From positions 1 to 49,709 of the forward strand of contig CAAGAU010000037.1 of NCBI GenBank assembly GCA_900767885.1: a DNA stretch of 49,709 nt, given 5' to 3'. The stretch comes from Clostridia bacterium (GTDB taxonomy: Bacteria; Bacillota; Clostridia; Christensenellales; Borkfalkiaceae). Shown piece by piece: positions 1 through 8,094 of the stretch. Both the position numbers and the translations under genes were made by a program. Under the pieces are notes generated by a model, which ran no database searches, had not been told where the DNA came from, and saw only the letters and a program-made list of their open reading frames with translations. Every line of letters starts with the position of its first letter. Within the stretch, counting starts at the first letter, position 1.

Positions 1-89
1 ACGACAGTGAAGAATCCCACCGAAGAAGCGCGGCGTATATGCTTTGACACTTTGGACGTGGGATATTTCGCTTACGCTCAATATGACGT
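1..89. repeat. Dispersed palindromic repeat, short form (cut by window edge)
   Basis: This is the first copy of a repeat family seen throughout the window. It contains the inner left-arm motif AAGAATCCCACCGAAGAA, a centre with GGCGTATATGC, and the right arm GTGGGATATTTCGCTTACG ending CAATATGACG. The left terminus lies outside the window. The two arms are imperfect inverted repeats of each other, so a transcript could fold into a long hairpin. Confidence 0.85.
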
Positions 90-105
90 GTTTTTTTTGT
101 TTTCT

Positions 106-202
106 GTCATTCTGAACGATAGTGAAGAATCCCACCGAAGAAGTGCGGCGTATATGCCTTGATACTTTGGTTGTGGGATATTTCGCTTACGCTCAATATG
201 AC
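106..202. repeat. Dispersed palindromic repeat, complete short form
   Basis: Complete short copy with left terminus GTCATTCTGAACG and right terminus CGCTCAATATGAC, which are imperfect inverted repeats. The arms meet around a roughly 30-nt centre containing GGCGTATATGCC. The copy lies beyond the 3' end of the minus-strand metallo-hydrolase gene. No coding potential is credible here. Confidence 0.85.
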
Positions 203-210
203 GTAAAGGC

Positions 211-244
211 ACGTGTGGGATATTTCGTTTGCGCTCAATATGAC
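211..244. repeat. Solo right-arm repeat unit
   Basis: A single extra copy of the right arm (GTGGGATATTTCG then GCGCTCAATATGACA) directly follows the complete copy, separated by AAAGGCAC. Read on the minus strand, this is a 42-bp tandem unit like the 39-bp and 44-bp units near 20.3 and 27.9 kb. Confidence 0.75.
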
Positions 245-279
245 ATGCGGGGTTTTACCCGTTATTGCGCCACTTTTAT

Positions 280-1449
280 TTATTGCCACTGTTGCGGCGC
301 GGTGCGGTTGGACTTAAACCAGTCGGTAAGATACAGCGGCGTGTCGGAAGCGGAAAAATACATCTTTGTTTTTCCGTCTTTTTTCGCGGAATAAACTATA
401 TTTCCGTTCATGGACGTAAACTCGCCTTTTTCGTAATCTACGCAAAGCGAGGTAACGTAAACCTTTTCGGTATAGACGGCAACTCTGTCGATAAACGCCT
501 GCGTGGGGAACTGATTTTCGTTTTTCGAGGTGTATTCGCTGCTGCCCGCGCAGGCGCATACGCATACTACCTCGGGTTTAATCGCCGCAAGCAACTTTTC
601 CGAAGAAGAAGTTTTACTGCCGTGGTGTCCCGCTTTGTAGAGTTTTACCGTGCCGAGATTATTGCTTTCCGCAAGGCTTTCTTCGCCGTCTTTTTCCAGA
701 TCGCCCGTAAACAGATAACGATAAACTCCGTCCGAAGTGGTCTGATTTATCATCGCGCATACCGAATAATCGTTTTCGGTTTTGGCAGCTTGTTCGTAGT
801 ATTTCTGATATAAAATTTCAAGTTCGGTATTATCGCCGAGCGAATACGTTCTCTGCGCGCCGTTTTCTTCGGCGTAACATTCCATAGCGGTGTAAACCTT
901 AGTGCCGCTCCTTTCAACCGTTTCTTTTAGTTCGCGCTTAAAGTTTTTATACAGCGCGGAACTCTCTTTCTGATTGGTCTTTGCAAAGGTGATAACCGTC
1001 TTGGGTTTGAGTTTATCAAACACGCTCTCCACGTTTTCGTTCGTGGCAAAACCCGCGTAGTGGTCCTGGTGCGCGTGGGTAACTATAACGTAGTCCAGTC
1101 CGTCCTCAATATAGGGCGTAACGTAGTCGCAGATGGCGTTCACGCTCGATTGTCTGCTGCCCGCGTCTATTAAAATTTCGGTTTTGCCTACTTTAATAAA
1201 AGTACAATCGCCCGTGTATTTATTGCCGAGTTCTATAAAGTGTACGGATAAATCGTATTCCTTAATCTGTTCGGCGGTGTAGCCCGTTCCGGACGAAAAA
1301 GCGGGCTTTTTTACCGTGGCGGGGATTTCGTAAGTGGTAGTAAACACGAACGTTTTAGCCGCATACCCCAAAGCCGCGCCGAAAATCAACGCGATAACGC
1401 ATAAAAACGCGACTAAACCTTTGTTAATCTTTTTAAGTCTTTTAGCCAT
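280..1449 (-). CDS. Membrane-anchored ComEC-like metallo-beta-lactamase-fold hydrolase
   Basis: The 389-residue product has one N-terminal membrane segment (about residues 12-32) followed by an extracytoplasmic metallo-beta-lactamase fold. The metal signature HAHQDH is at about residues 125-130, and later motifs FTGDLE and KAGHHGS fit the ComEC/Rec2 C-terminal hydrolase class. The channel domain of true ComEC is absent, so this is a stand-alone anchored hydrolase and not a DNA-uptake channel. Related proteins are annotated as hydrolases of unknown substrate, possibly phosphodiester or nucleic acid. Its start overlaps the end of the upstream anchored protein by 8 bp, so the two are probably translated together. 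The substrate cannot be read from the sequence. Confidence 0.85.
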   Translation of the reverse strand: MAKRLKKINKGLVAFLCVIALIFGAALGYAAKTFVFTTTYEIPATVKKPAFSSGTGYTAEQIKEYDLSVHFIELGNKYTGDCTFIKVGKTEILIDAGSRQSSVNAICDYVTPYIEDGLDYVIVTHAHQDHYAGFATNENVESVFDKLKPKTVITFAKTNQKESSALYKNFKRELKETVERSGTKVYTAMECYAEENGAQRTYSLGDNTELEILYQKYYEQAAKTENDYSVCAMINQTTSDGVYRYLFTGDLEKDGEESLAESNNLGTVKLYKAGHHGSKTSSSEKLLAAIKPEVVCVCACAGSSEYTSKNENQFPTQAFIDRVAVYTEKVYVTSLCVDYEKGEFTSMNGNIVYSAKKDGKTKMYFSASDTPLYLTDWFKSNRTAPQQWQ

Positions 1450-2008
1450 TTTCTTCCACCCCCGTTACGAATATCGTGCGGATAAGTTTCAGGTTTTTAA
1501 AAGCAAAGTGCGTAGAAGTGTATTCTACGTAATAAGTCCCCGCGCGGGAAAAATCTATTTCGGCGACTTCTTTGGCGTCCTCGGATAAATCCTCGCGATA
1601 CAGGAGTTTTTTGCTTACCGTGTCCGCCACGGACGAGCCTAAAAACTTTATCTCGAATCCGTCGTCCTCTATTTTAAGTTGATCGGCTATTTCTTTTGCG
1701 GTGTCGGCTTGTTTGCCTTGCTCTTCCAAAGCGGCGCGCTTTTCCGAAAGGTCTACCGTAACGTAGTCGGCATCCTCGGAGGCGACCCCGTCAACTTTGT
1801 AGGGCAGCAGGGCGAAATACGTGGTTTTCGTCGCCGCGAAATACCCCGCGACCGCGCCTATGATAAGAAACGCCGCGACGATTAACGCCGCGGGGTAACG
1901 CATGGCTTTTTTAAGTTGTTTTTTGCTTTTTTTACCGCCCGGAATTTCTATTTCGGCGGTTACGCTCTTTTTTGCGGCGCGGGTGTCGCGCCCGTCGGTT
2001 TTCGGCAT
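1442..2008 (-). CDS. Single-pass membrane protein of unknown function
   Basis: I do not recognise the family. The 188-residue product has a basic N-terminal cytoplasmic part (Lys/Arg-rich, residues 1-37), one membrane segment at about 38-60, and an acidic extracytoplasmic domain rich in Glu, Ala and Asp. It sits between an XRE regulator and the anchored metallo-hydrolase and overlaps the latter by 8 bp, so it may be a partner or scaffold for that enzyme. The ATG at the 2008 end follows a GGAGGT-type ribosome binding site (minus strand ACGGAGGTAAAACG). Confidence 0.75.
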   Translation of the reverse strand: MPKTDGRDTRAAKKSVTAEIEIPGGKKSKKQLKKAMRYPAALIVAAFLIIGAVAGYFAATKTTYFALLPYKVDGVASEDADYVTVDLSEKRAALEEQGKQADTAKEIADQLKIEDDGFEIKFLGSSVADTVSKKLLYREDLSEDAKEVAEIDFSRAGTYYVEYTSTHFAFKNLKLIRTIFVTGVEENG

Positions 2009-2029
2009 CGTTTTACCTCCGTAAGACCG

Positions 2030-2653
2030 TTATTTACGATTTGAAATTCTTATTATTTTAAAACTGAACATGGTTACGAGTTCGGCGGGGATAAGCACGA
2101 GGAATATCCACGGGAAAAACTCGTTCGTGGCGAGGTAGGTTATTAAGAACGCGTCCAGCAACGCGGAAACTATAAGCCCCGTAACCGCCGCGAATTTAAA
2201 CACCCTTTTACTGCACCACAGCGACGTGAAAACTATCATCACTACCGCCACCGCGGGCAGGGGGAATACGTAACAGTACACAAGGTTAAGACCTATGTTT
2301 TTGAATATCGACTGCAAAATAACGAAGACTATCGTTTCTATAACCGCTATCGCGAAAACTGTGATTGCGGTAATAAGCAGTCGGTTTTTTCTTTTTACCG
2401 ATTGCGCGTAGGACGATTGTTCGGCGGCAATTTCGGGCTGGTCGTGTTCGCTTACCAGAAAGTCGAGCGTTACTCCGAAGGTCTTTGCTATATCCATAAG
2501 CACGGTTACGTCGGGTATGGATTCGCCGCGTTCCCACTTGGAAACCGCCTTATCCGAGTAGTTTAACTTTTCGGCAAGTTCTATTTGCGTCAACTTCATT
2601 TGTTTTCTTAACGATATTAAGTTTTGCGCGAATATAATTTTAACGTCTGCCAT
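2030..2653 (-). CDS. XRE-family regulator with C-terminal membrane domain
   Basis: The 207-residue product begins with a Cro/C1-type helix-turn-helix at about residues 5-62, including LTQIELAEKLNYSDKAVS and the usual WERGESIPD. After a linker come about four hydrophobic segments from residue 90 onward. Regulators of this architecture are common in Firmicutes and are thought to sense an envelope or membrane signal while bound to DNA. It is the first gene of the minus-strand group with the anchored protein and the metallo-hydrolase, and a good promoter lies upstream. The direct targets are probably its own operon or the divergent SGNH gene, which is inference. Confidence 0.88.
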   Translation of the reverse strand: MADVKIIFAQNLISLRKQMKLTQIELAEKLNYSDKAVSKWERGESIPDVTVLMDIAKTFGVTLDFLVSEHDQPEIAAEQSSYAQSVKRKNRLLITAITVFAIAVIETIVFVILQSIFKNIGLNLVYCYVFPLPAVAVVMIVFTSLWCSKRVFKFAAVTGLIVSALLDAFLITYLATNEFFPWIFLVLIPAELVTMFSFKIIRISNRK

Positions 2654-2662
2654 AGTGAGTAT

Positions 2663-2691
2663 ATTTTAGCACACTTTACGGTTAAAATCAA
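2663..2691 (-). promoter_or_regulatory. Predicted sigma-A promoter of the XRE operon
   Basis: On the minus strand, TTGATT (2691-2686) is followed by a 17-nt spacer and TAAAAT (2668-2663), about 10 nt before the XRE start codon. The 5' leader would be very short. Confidence 0.6.
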
Positions 2692-2717
2692 TCAAAATAA
2701 GGTGAAAATTGTCGTTT

Positions 2718-2763
2718 CTACCGCGCGTTTACCGCGAGTAGAATTGCGGTAGAGTTTCTCTAC
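2718..2763. promoter_or_regulatory. Inverted repeats in the divergent XRE/SGNH spacer
   Basis: TCTACCGC (2718-2725) is repeated inverted as GCGGTAGA (2746-2753). The latter overlaps a second tight hairpin, GTAGAG-TTT-CTCTAC (2749-2763). They lie between the two divergent promoters and are candidate operators for the adjacent XRE protein. This is inference from position only. Confidence 0.4.
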
Positions 2764-2805
2764 GGTCCGAAAATTAACAAGATACGCCGTTTTTAGCGAA
2801 GTAGG

Positions 2806-2834
2806 TTGTCTTTTTTCGCCTCCCGGTATAAAAT
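2806..2834 (+). promoter_or_regulatory. Predicted promoter of the SGNH hydrolase gene
   Basis: TTGTCT (2806-2811), a 17-nt spacer and TAAAAT (2829-2834) lie about 50 nt before the start codon. The -35 is only moderately close to consensus. Confidence 0.45.
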
Positions 2835-2884
2835 AAAATCAAAGCAAACCGCTCCGCTTTTACGGCGGCGCAAAGGAGGAACTT

Positions 2885-3577
2885 ATGACTAAAAATTTAA
2901 GCGTTACGGTGTTCGGCGATTCGATAGGCAAAGGAGTGTTTACCGACGGCGGAAAGATAGAGGTTTTAAAGGATAACGCCGTAAATCTTTTTGAACGGTG
3001 GAAAGGAATAAAGGTAGACAACAAATCGGGCTACGGACAATCGCTCAGACGTATTTGCGAAAAAGGCGTTATAGATAAGTATATAGAAGGACTGGATAAA
3101 AACGCGGAAAACGTGGCGGTTATAGAACTCGGCGGCAACGACGCGGATTTTGACTGGAAGCAGGTCGCGCTCACGCCCGTGGAGGAACATTATCCCAAAA
3201 CGCGCATAGAGGAATTTTCGTCGCTTTACGCCGAAACCATCCGCAAACTTATAGTGGCGGACGTGCGCCCCGTTATCTGCACCATAGTGCCTATAAGCAG
3301 TAAGCGGTACTTCGATAACGTTATAAGCAAACTGTGCGACGGCGAAAAAGTACTGGAATTTTTTAAGGGCGACGTAAACACCATTCATCGCCATCAGGAG
3401 ATGTTCAATAACGAGATTCTTAAAAATTCCTATCGCGCCGGCGTGGACGTTATAGATTTAAGAAAACAGTTTCTCGATACCAACGAATTTGAAAGTCTTA
3501 TATGCAAAGACGGCATACACCCAAACACCGAGGGACACGAACGGATTTTCGACGCGGTAAAGTCCTTTGCCTCCTGA
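2885..3577 (+). CDS. SGNH/GDSL-type hydrolase
   Basis: The 230-residue product has the block I motif FGDSIGKG near residues 10-17 (nucleophile Ser in GDS), block III GGND at about residue 80, and block V DGIHPN with the catalytic Asp-x-x-His near the C-terminus. There is no signal peptide, so it is probably cytoplasmic. The family contains esterases, lipases and carbohydrate deacetylases, and the substrate here is unknown. An AAAGGAGG ribosome binding site five bases upstream supports the start. It stands alone, divergent from the XRE group and before prmA. Confidence 0.85.
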   Translation: MTKNLSVTVFGDSIGKGVFTDGGKIEVLKDNAVNLFERWKGIKVDNKSGYGQSLRRICEKGVIDKYIEGLDKNAENVAVIELGGNDADFDWKQVALTPVEEHYPKTRIEEFSSLYAETIRKLIVADVRPVICTIVPISSKRYFDNVISKLCDGEKVLEFFKGDVNTIHRHQEMFNNEILKNSYRAGVDVIDLRKQFLDTNEFESLICKDGIHPNTEGHERIFDAVKSFAS

Positions 3578-3622
3578 AATTCGCTTGATTTTCGGCGCGG
3601 AATTTGCTAAAATATATCCGTT

Positions 3623-4570
3623 ATGAAATTTGCTGAAATTACGGTTTTTACTTCGTCCGAGGCACAGGAACTCGTGGCGGATATAATGTGGAATTACACC
3701 AACTACGGCGTTGCCATAAGCGACGTTAAAGACGTGGTGGAACTTCTGGACGAGCGCAAGTCCACCTGGGACTACGTGGACGACGAAGTTTTAAAAAAAC
3801 TCAACCAAAAGGTTACGCTCGTAAAAGCGTATATCGCGCTGGATATAGCCGACGAAACCATCGCAAAAATCGAAAAAGACCTTGCCGGGTTAAAGAGCCG
3901 TTGCGACGGGAATATAAACCCGGGCAGTCTGGAAACGGTAAGAAGAACGGTTGACGGCGACGACTGGATAGAAATCTGGCGTAAGCATTATAAGCCGATG
4001 AAGTTCGGTAAAGTCGTTGTCTGCCCCGCCTGGATAGACTATAAGCCCAAAGAGGATGAGGTAAAAGTGCTTATCGACAGCAATATGGCTTTCGGTACGG
4101 GCGAACACGAAACCACCTCTATGGTGGTGGAACTTTTGCAGGGCTATTTGTCGGGCGTTAAGACGGTTATCGACGTAGGCACGGGCAGCGGAATACTCGG
4201 TATTTCGGCGGCTAAACTCGGTGCGCCCAAGGTTTTTATGACGGATATAGACTACGTTGCCGTAAAGACCGCCGCGCATAACTGCAAGATGAACGGCGTT
4301 GCGGACAGGTGCGAGGTCTGTCTGAACGATTTGCTCGACGAAAAGAACGTGAGCGGCGAACTGCTGCTTGCAAACATAACCGCCGACGTGTTGCTTATTT
4401 TGTCAAAAGACGTAACGCGGCATATAAAAAGCGGCGGCGTGATGATAATGAGCGGAATTATAAAAGGCCGCGTGGACGAGGTTATAAACGCATATTCCGC
4501 GCTCGGCTTTACTTTGGAAAAACGCCGCGATAAGGGCGAGTGGATCGCGCTCGTAATGAGGAAAGTATGA
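3623..4570 (+). CDS. prmA: Ribosomal protein L11 methyltransferase
   Basis: The 315-residue product matches PrmA in length and layout: an N-terminal substrate-recognition domain, then a class I S-adenosylmethionine methyltransferase domain with VIDVGTGSGILGISAAKLG (about residues 187-205) and the downstream ANITADV motif. FGTGEHETT just before the SAM site is also typical. PrmA trimethylates lysines and the N-terminus of L11. Its TGA stop overlaps the ATG of mtaB (ATGA), so the two are translationally coupled. In many Firmicutes prmA follows dnaK-dnaJ, but here it is about 6 kb from that operon. Confidence 0.93.
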   Translation: MKFAEITVFTSSEAQELVADIMWNYTNYGVAISDVKDVVELLDERKSTWDYVDDEVLKKLNQKVTLVKAYIALDIADETIAKIEKDLAGLKSRCDGNINPGSLETVRRTVDGDDWIEIWRKHYKPMKFGKVVVCPAWIDYKPKEDEVKVLIDSNMAFGTGEHETTSMVVELLQGYLSGVKTVIDVGTGSGILGISAAKLGAPKVFMTDIDYVAVKTAAHNCKMNGVADRCEVCLNDLLDEKNVSGELLLANITADVLLILSKDVTRHIKSGGVMIMSGIIKGRVDEVINAYSALGFTLEKRRDKGEWIALVMRKV

Positions 4571-5799
4571 AAGCCGTAGTATTTACCCTGGGCTGTAAGG
4601 TCAACAGCTGCGAGAGTTCCTCGCTTATAAACGGGCTTAATTCGCTCGGCTACGAAACTTCGGACGAACTCGGCTATGCCGACGTGTTTATTATAAACAC
4701 TTGCGCGGTTACCGCCGAGGCGGAGAAAAAATCGCGGCAGGCGATAGCGCGCGCACGCAAGTTCAACCCCGACTGCAAAATCATAGTTACGGGTTGCGCA
4801 AGCGAAAAAAATCCTCACGCTTTTTCGGGTAAGGATAACGTTACGCTCGTTACGGGGACGAAAGCCAAGGATAAAATTTTGTCCATGCTTACGGAAACGG
4901 GCGAAAAAATTTCCGATTGCACGGAATATTACGAGGAGTATCTGCCCGCCAAAACCTCGCGCGACAGGGCGTTTATCAAGGTTCAGGACGGTTGCGACAA
5001 TTTTTGCAGTTATTGCATAATACCGTATCTTCGCGGCAGGTCGCGCACACGTAAAAAAGAGAACGTTTTAAAAGAGATAGAATATTTAAGTCCGACCGAG
5101 GCGGTAATAACGGGCATAAATCTTTCGGCTTACGATAAAGGCGGCGACGGTCTTACGGGACTTATGGAGATCCTTAGGGCGGTGGATTGCCGCATAAGGC
5201 TCGGTTCGCTCGAAGTAAACGTTATTACCGACGACTTTTTAATGTCGCTTAAAAATTTAAAGGACTTTGCCGAGCATTTTCATTTGTCCTTGCAATCGGG
5301 GTCGGATAAAGTGCTTAAAAGCATGAATCGGCACTACACCCGCGACGAATTTCTGCAAAAATGCGAACTTATACGCACATATTTTCCGCTTGCGGCTATT
5401 ACCACGGATATAATCGTGGGGTATTCTTCCGAGAGCGAGCAGGACTTTGCCGACAGCCTGGATTTAGCCGAAAAAGCGAATTTTGCGGATATACATTGTT
5501 TTCCGTATTCGCGGCGCGAAGGTACGGTCGGCGCGAAACTCAAAGAACTGCCGCCCGAGGTTAAAAAAGAACGCGAAGAGCGTATGATCGCGCTTAAAAA
5601 CAAACTCAAAAACGCCTTTATAGAGCGGAATATCGGCACAATCGCCGAATTTATCCCCGAGGACGAAGAGGACGGCTACACCGTAGGTTACACGGGAAAC
5701 TACATAAAGTGTTACGTAAAAGGCGAAACGCCCCGCGGCAAAGTAAAAGTAAAACTCGTTGCCCCGTTCCGCCTCGGCGCCACCGCCCGACTCGTTTAA
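4567..5799 (+). CDS. mtaB: tRNA t6A37 methylthiotransferase
   Basis: This radical-SAM enzyme converts t6A37 of tRNA to ms2t6A37. The 410-residue protein starts at the ATG overlapping the prmA stop; an in-frame start 27 bp further upstream would lie within prmA and adds no conserved sequence. The N-terminal UPF0004 domain carries three cysteines for the auxiliary cluster (in TLGCKVNSCES, NTCAVT and VTGCAS). The radical-SAM motif is CDNFCSYC at about residues 145-152, and a TRAM-like RNA-binding segment ends the protein. The motif after the radical-SAM cysteines (IPYLRGRSRTR) favours MtaB over MiaB. Confidence 0.93.
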   Translation: MKAVVFTLGCKVNSCESSSLINGLNSLGYETSDELGYADVFIINTCAVTAEAEKKSRQAIARARKFNPDCKIIVTGCASEKNPHAFSGKDNVTLVTGTKAKDKILSMLTETGEKISDCTEYYEEYLPAKTSRDRAFIKVQDGCDNFCSYCIIPYLRGRSRTRKKENVLKEIEYLSPTEAVITGINLSAYDKGGDGLTGLMEILRAVDCRIRLGSLEVNVITDDFLMSLKNLKDFAEHFHLSLQSGSDKVLKSMNRHYTRDEFLQKCELIRTYFPLAAITTDIIVGYSSESEQDFADSLDLAEKANFADIHCFPYSRREGTVGAKLKELPPEVKKEREERMIALKNKLKNAFIERNIGTIAEFIPEDEEDGYTVGYTGNYIKCYVKGETPRGKVKVKLVAPFRLGATARLV

Positions 5800-5820
5800 T
5801 TCCGATCGACACGACGAAAG

Positions 5821-5839
5821 CCCCCTTTCGCAAAGGGGG
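5821..5839. terminator. Hairpin between convergent genes
   Basis: CCCCCTTT-CGC-AAAGGGGG forms a perfect 8-bp stem downstream of mtaB and facing the end of the minus-strand small gene. It lacks a clear U-tract, so intrinsic termination is uncertain. Confidence 0.45.
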
Positions 5840-5867
5840 TAATAAGCGCGATGCGATCGTTCGTCTG

Positions 5868-6086
5868 TTATAACGGGTAACGGTCTTCTATTACGTAATC
5901 GAGTCCCGCCTGTTTAGCATCGTCCCACAACTGTATAATTTCAAGGCATTCTACCAACGCGGTTTTTTCGCCATACGAAAAATCGTCGATTCCGATGTTT
6001 TTGGCGTTTAATTGATTAAGATAGTCTTCGATTTTCTTTGCTAAATAAATAAGTATTTTACTTGCTTTTCCTTCGGTTTCGTCCAT
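5868..6086 (-). CDS. Small acidic protein of unknown function
   Basis: I do not recognise the family. The 72-residue product is mostly helical in appearance, acidic, and has no Cys, signal or membrane segment. It is divergent from the 117-residue orphan at 6200 and shares with it an AT-rich spacer containing a 29-nt palindrome. A TATAAT-like -10 (minus strand, 6123-6118) lies upstream, but no good -35 or ribosome binding site is visible. The full-length frame, stop next to a hairpin and paired arrangement favour a real gene, with moderate certainty. Confidence 0.55.
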   Translation of the reverse strand: MDETEGKASKILIYLAKKIEDYLNQLNAKNIGIDDFSYGEKTALVECLEIIQLWDDAKQAGLDYVIEDRYPL

Positions 6087-6143
6087 ATTTAATGCTCGAC
6101 CAAGTTTTATTATTTATATTATATTTTACCATTATTCATACAG

Positions 6144-6172
6144 TTAAAATTTCCAAAATTTGGAAATTTTAA
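6144..6172. promoter_or_regulatory. Perfect 29-nt palindrome between divergent genes
   Basis: Two perfect 14-nt arms (TTAAAATTTCCAAA and its complement) flank a single A. The site lies between the start codons of the divergent 72- and 117-residue genes and upstream of the -10 of the latter. It looks like an operator for a dimeric regulator. Neither neighbour is a recognised DNA-binding protein, though the 117-residue protein could be. Confidence 0.55.
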
Positions 6173-6187
6173 AGTTTTTATATATGT

Positions 6188-6193
6188 TAGAAT
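6188..6193 (+). promoter_or_regulatory. Predicted -10 box of a possibly leaderless gene
   Basis: TAGAAT is centred about 10 nt before the ATG at 6200, so transcription would begin at or next to the start codon. No Shine-Dalgarno sequence is present between them. Confidence 0.4.
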
Positions 6194-6199
6194 ATACAT

Positions 6200-6553
6200 A
6201 TGAGTAAATTCCAACTAAAAACCTTGGAAAATCTTGTCGCGAAAGAATTGCGCAGGACCGATTCGGGCGGCAAAATGCGTTCCGCATACGTTCGTGCCGT
6301 AGATCATTTCGCCGACGAGGCTTATCTGAGCGGCGTCGAACACGATAAAATAATCAAGCGTATATACGAACTGAATTATTACGATAACAAATCGTCGCGC
6401 TCATTAACGTTGGAATTGTGTCTTAACACCAAAACGCTTTTGACTTATCGGCGTAATTATTTAAAAATTATTGCCAAACATTATTTCAATCTGTCCGTTC
6501 CTACGGAAGACGATCTGAATATGCTATATGAAGAACTGATTAGTAACAAATAA
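6200..6553 (+). CDS. Small basic helical protein of unknown function
   Basis: I do not recognise the family. The 117-residue product is rich in Lys, Arg, Leu and Tyr and appears all-helical. The middle (about residues 45-95, with YDNKSSRSLTLEL and LLTYRRNYLKIIAKH) has the look of a helix-turn-helix region like those of small sigma-like or phage late regulators, but no diagnostic motif is seen. The start codon has no ribosome binding site and lies about 7 nt after a -10-like box, so the mRNA may be leaderless. A GC-rich hairpin follows the gene. Confidence 0.65.
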   Translation: MSKFQLKTLENLVAKELRRTDSGGKMRSAYVRAVDHFADEAYLSGVEHDKIIKRIYELNYYDNKSSRSLTLELCLNTKTLLTYRRNYLKIIAKHYFNLSVPTEDDLNMLYEELISNK

Positions 6554-6563
6554 AAATTTATCG

Positions 6564-6596
6564 GCCGCCGAGGGCGTTTAATTCGCCCTCGGCGGC
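6564..6596 (+). terminator. Terminator-like hairpin after the 117-residue gene
   Basis: GCCGCCGAGGGCG, a 7-nt loop and its exact complement form a 13-bp stem. The tail is TATATT and not a clean U-tract. Confidence 0.6.
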
Positions 6597-6643
6597 TATA
6601 TTAAAAATATCATTGTAAATTCATGCGAGCGCGCGGTTTGCGC

Positions 6644-6672
6644 TTGACATTATACAAAAAATGCCGTATAAT
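6644..6672 (+). promoter_or_regulatory. Consensus sigma-A promoter of the FAD oxidoreductase gene
   Basis: TTGACA (6644-6649), a 17-nt spacer and TATAAT (6667-6672) match the consensus exactly. The predicted start is about 20 nt before the coding region. Confidence 0.85.
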
Positions 6673-6700
6673 TAGTTTTTCGGAGAGGAGGTCGTTTTTT

Positions 6701-8071
6701 ATGAATAATAACAGTTACGACGTGATTATCGTAGGCGCGGGTCCGGGAGGAATTTACGCCGCTTACGAACTTTGCGATAAGGGCTTAAAAATAGCCGTTT
6801 TTGAGGCGGGACACCCTTTGAATAAAAGAAAATGCCCTATTGACGGCAAAAATATCAAATCATGCATAAACTGCAAAACCTGTTCCATAATGTCGGGTTT
6901 CGGCGGCGCGGGCGCGTTTTCGGACGGCAAGTATAACATTACCAACGATTTCGGCGGCAGTCTGCACGAGCATATCGGCAAGCAGGAAGCAATAGAACTT
7001 ATGCGCTACGTAGACGACATAAACATGCGTTACGGCGGCAAGGGAACTAAAATGTATTCCACCGCGGGTACGAGGTTCAGCAAAATCTGTCTGCAGAACA
7101 AGCTCAACCTTTTAAACGCGCAGGTCCGCCACCTGGGTACCGATAAAAACTACGTCGTACTCGAAAATTTATATAACGAACTCAAAGAAAAAGTCGATTT
7201 TTACTTTGAAACGCCCGTTTCGGCGATAGAAACCGTCGGCGAAAAATTTAAAATCACCGCCAAGGGCGAAGAATACGTTTGCGACAAGTGCATAGTTTCG
7301 GTGGGTCGCAGCGGCAGCAAATGGATGGAGCAGGTATGCAAATCGCTCGGCATAGGCACGCTTTCCAACCGCGTGGACATAGGCGTGAGAGTGGAACTCG
7401 ACGCCGAGATTTTCGAGCATTTAACCGACGAACTGTACGAGAGCAAGATTGTCTACCGTACCGAGAAGTTCGAGGATAAAGTGCGTACTTTCTGCATGAA
7501 TCCGCACGGAATAGTTGTAAACGAAAACACCAACGGCATAGTAACCGTAAACGGACACAGTTTCGAGGGCGACGACAAAAAGACGGGCAACACCAACTTT
7601 GCGTTGCTCGTATCCAAGCATTTTTCCGAGCCGTTTAAGGACAGCAACGGCTACGGCGAAAGCATAGCGCGCCTTTCCAACATGCTCGGCGGAGGCGTTA
7701 TCGTACAAAAATTCGGCGATCTCGTCCGCGGCAGAAGAAGTACCGCCAAGCGTATAGAGGAAGGACTCGTTACGCCCACTTTGTCGGCAACCCCCGGCGA
7801 TCTGAGCCTGGTACTCCCCAAGCGTATTCTCGACGGAATTATAGAGATGATTTACGCGCTCGATAAAGTCGCGCCCGGCACGGCTAACGACGATACGCTT
7901 TTGTACGGCGTAGAAGTCAAGTTCTATAATATGGAAGTCGATATAGACGAAAATCTCGAAACCAAGTATAAAGGACTTTATATCATAGGCGACGGCAGCG
8001 GCGTAACGCACTCCTTGTCGCACGCGTCGGCAAGCGGCGTATTCGTTGCCCGCCGCATTTTAGGCGAATAA
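6701..8071 (+). CDS. FAD-dependent dehydrogenase of the COG2509 type
   Basis: The 456-residue product starts with the dinucleotide-binding fold YDVIIVGAGPGGIYAAYEL (residues 5-23). It then has a cysteine group (CPIDG, then CINCKTC) followed by GFGGAGAFSDGKYN, which is characteristic of the uncharacterised FAD-dependent dehydrogenase family COG2509. A C-terminal GDGSGVTHSLSHASASG closes the FAD site. The start at 6701 is chosen because AGAGGAGG lies ten bases upstream and the Rossmann motif begins at once; the longer frame from 6623 would cross the promoter. It is monocistronic with a consensus promoter. The physiological substrate is unknown; no electron-transfer partner is adjacent. Confidence 0.88.
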   Translation: MNNNSYDVIIVGAGPGGIYAAYELCDKGLKIAVFEAGHPLNKRKCPIDGKNIKSCINCKTCSIMSGFGGAGAFSDGKYNITNDFGGSLHEHIGKQEAIELMRYVDDINMRYGGKGTKMYSTAGTRFSKICLQNKLNLLNAQVRHLGTDKNYVVLENLYNELKEKVDFYFETPVSAIETVGEKFKITAKGEEYVCDKCIVSVGRSGSKWMEQVCKSLGIGTLSNRVDIGVRVELDAEIFEHLTDELYESKIVYRTEKFEDKVRTFCMNPHGIVVNENTNGIVTVNGHSFEGDDKKTGNTNFALLVSKHFSEPFKDSNGYGESIARLSNMLGGGVIVQKFGDLVRGRRSTAKRIEEGLVTPTLSATPGDLSLVLPKRILDGIIEMIYALDKVAPGTANDDTLLYGVEVKFYNMEVDIDENLETKYKGLYIIGDGSGVTHSLSHASASGVFVARRILGE

Positions 8072-8094
8072 TCAGCGGTTAATTCCTTTTGCTT

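Noticed and set aside
1..244. CRISPR array suggested by repeated units with similar spacers
   Set aside because: The repeats are few, of uneven spacing, palindromic end-to-end and dispersed across the window; the spacers are themselves repeated and no cas gene is present. The same applies to the tandem units at 20.3 and 27.9 kb.
122..394. Short ORFs on both strands at the left edge (122-394 +, 107-289 -)
   Set aside because: They are encoded by the dispersed repeat arms; near-identical peptides (e.g. VGYFAYAQYDV-like) arise at every repeat copy, so they are repeat translations and not proteins.
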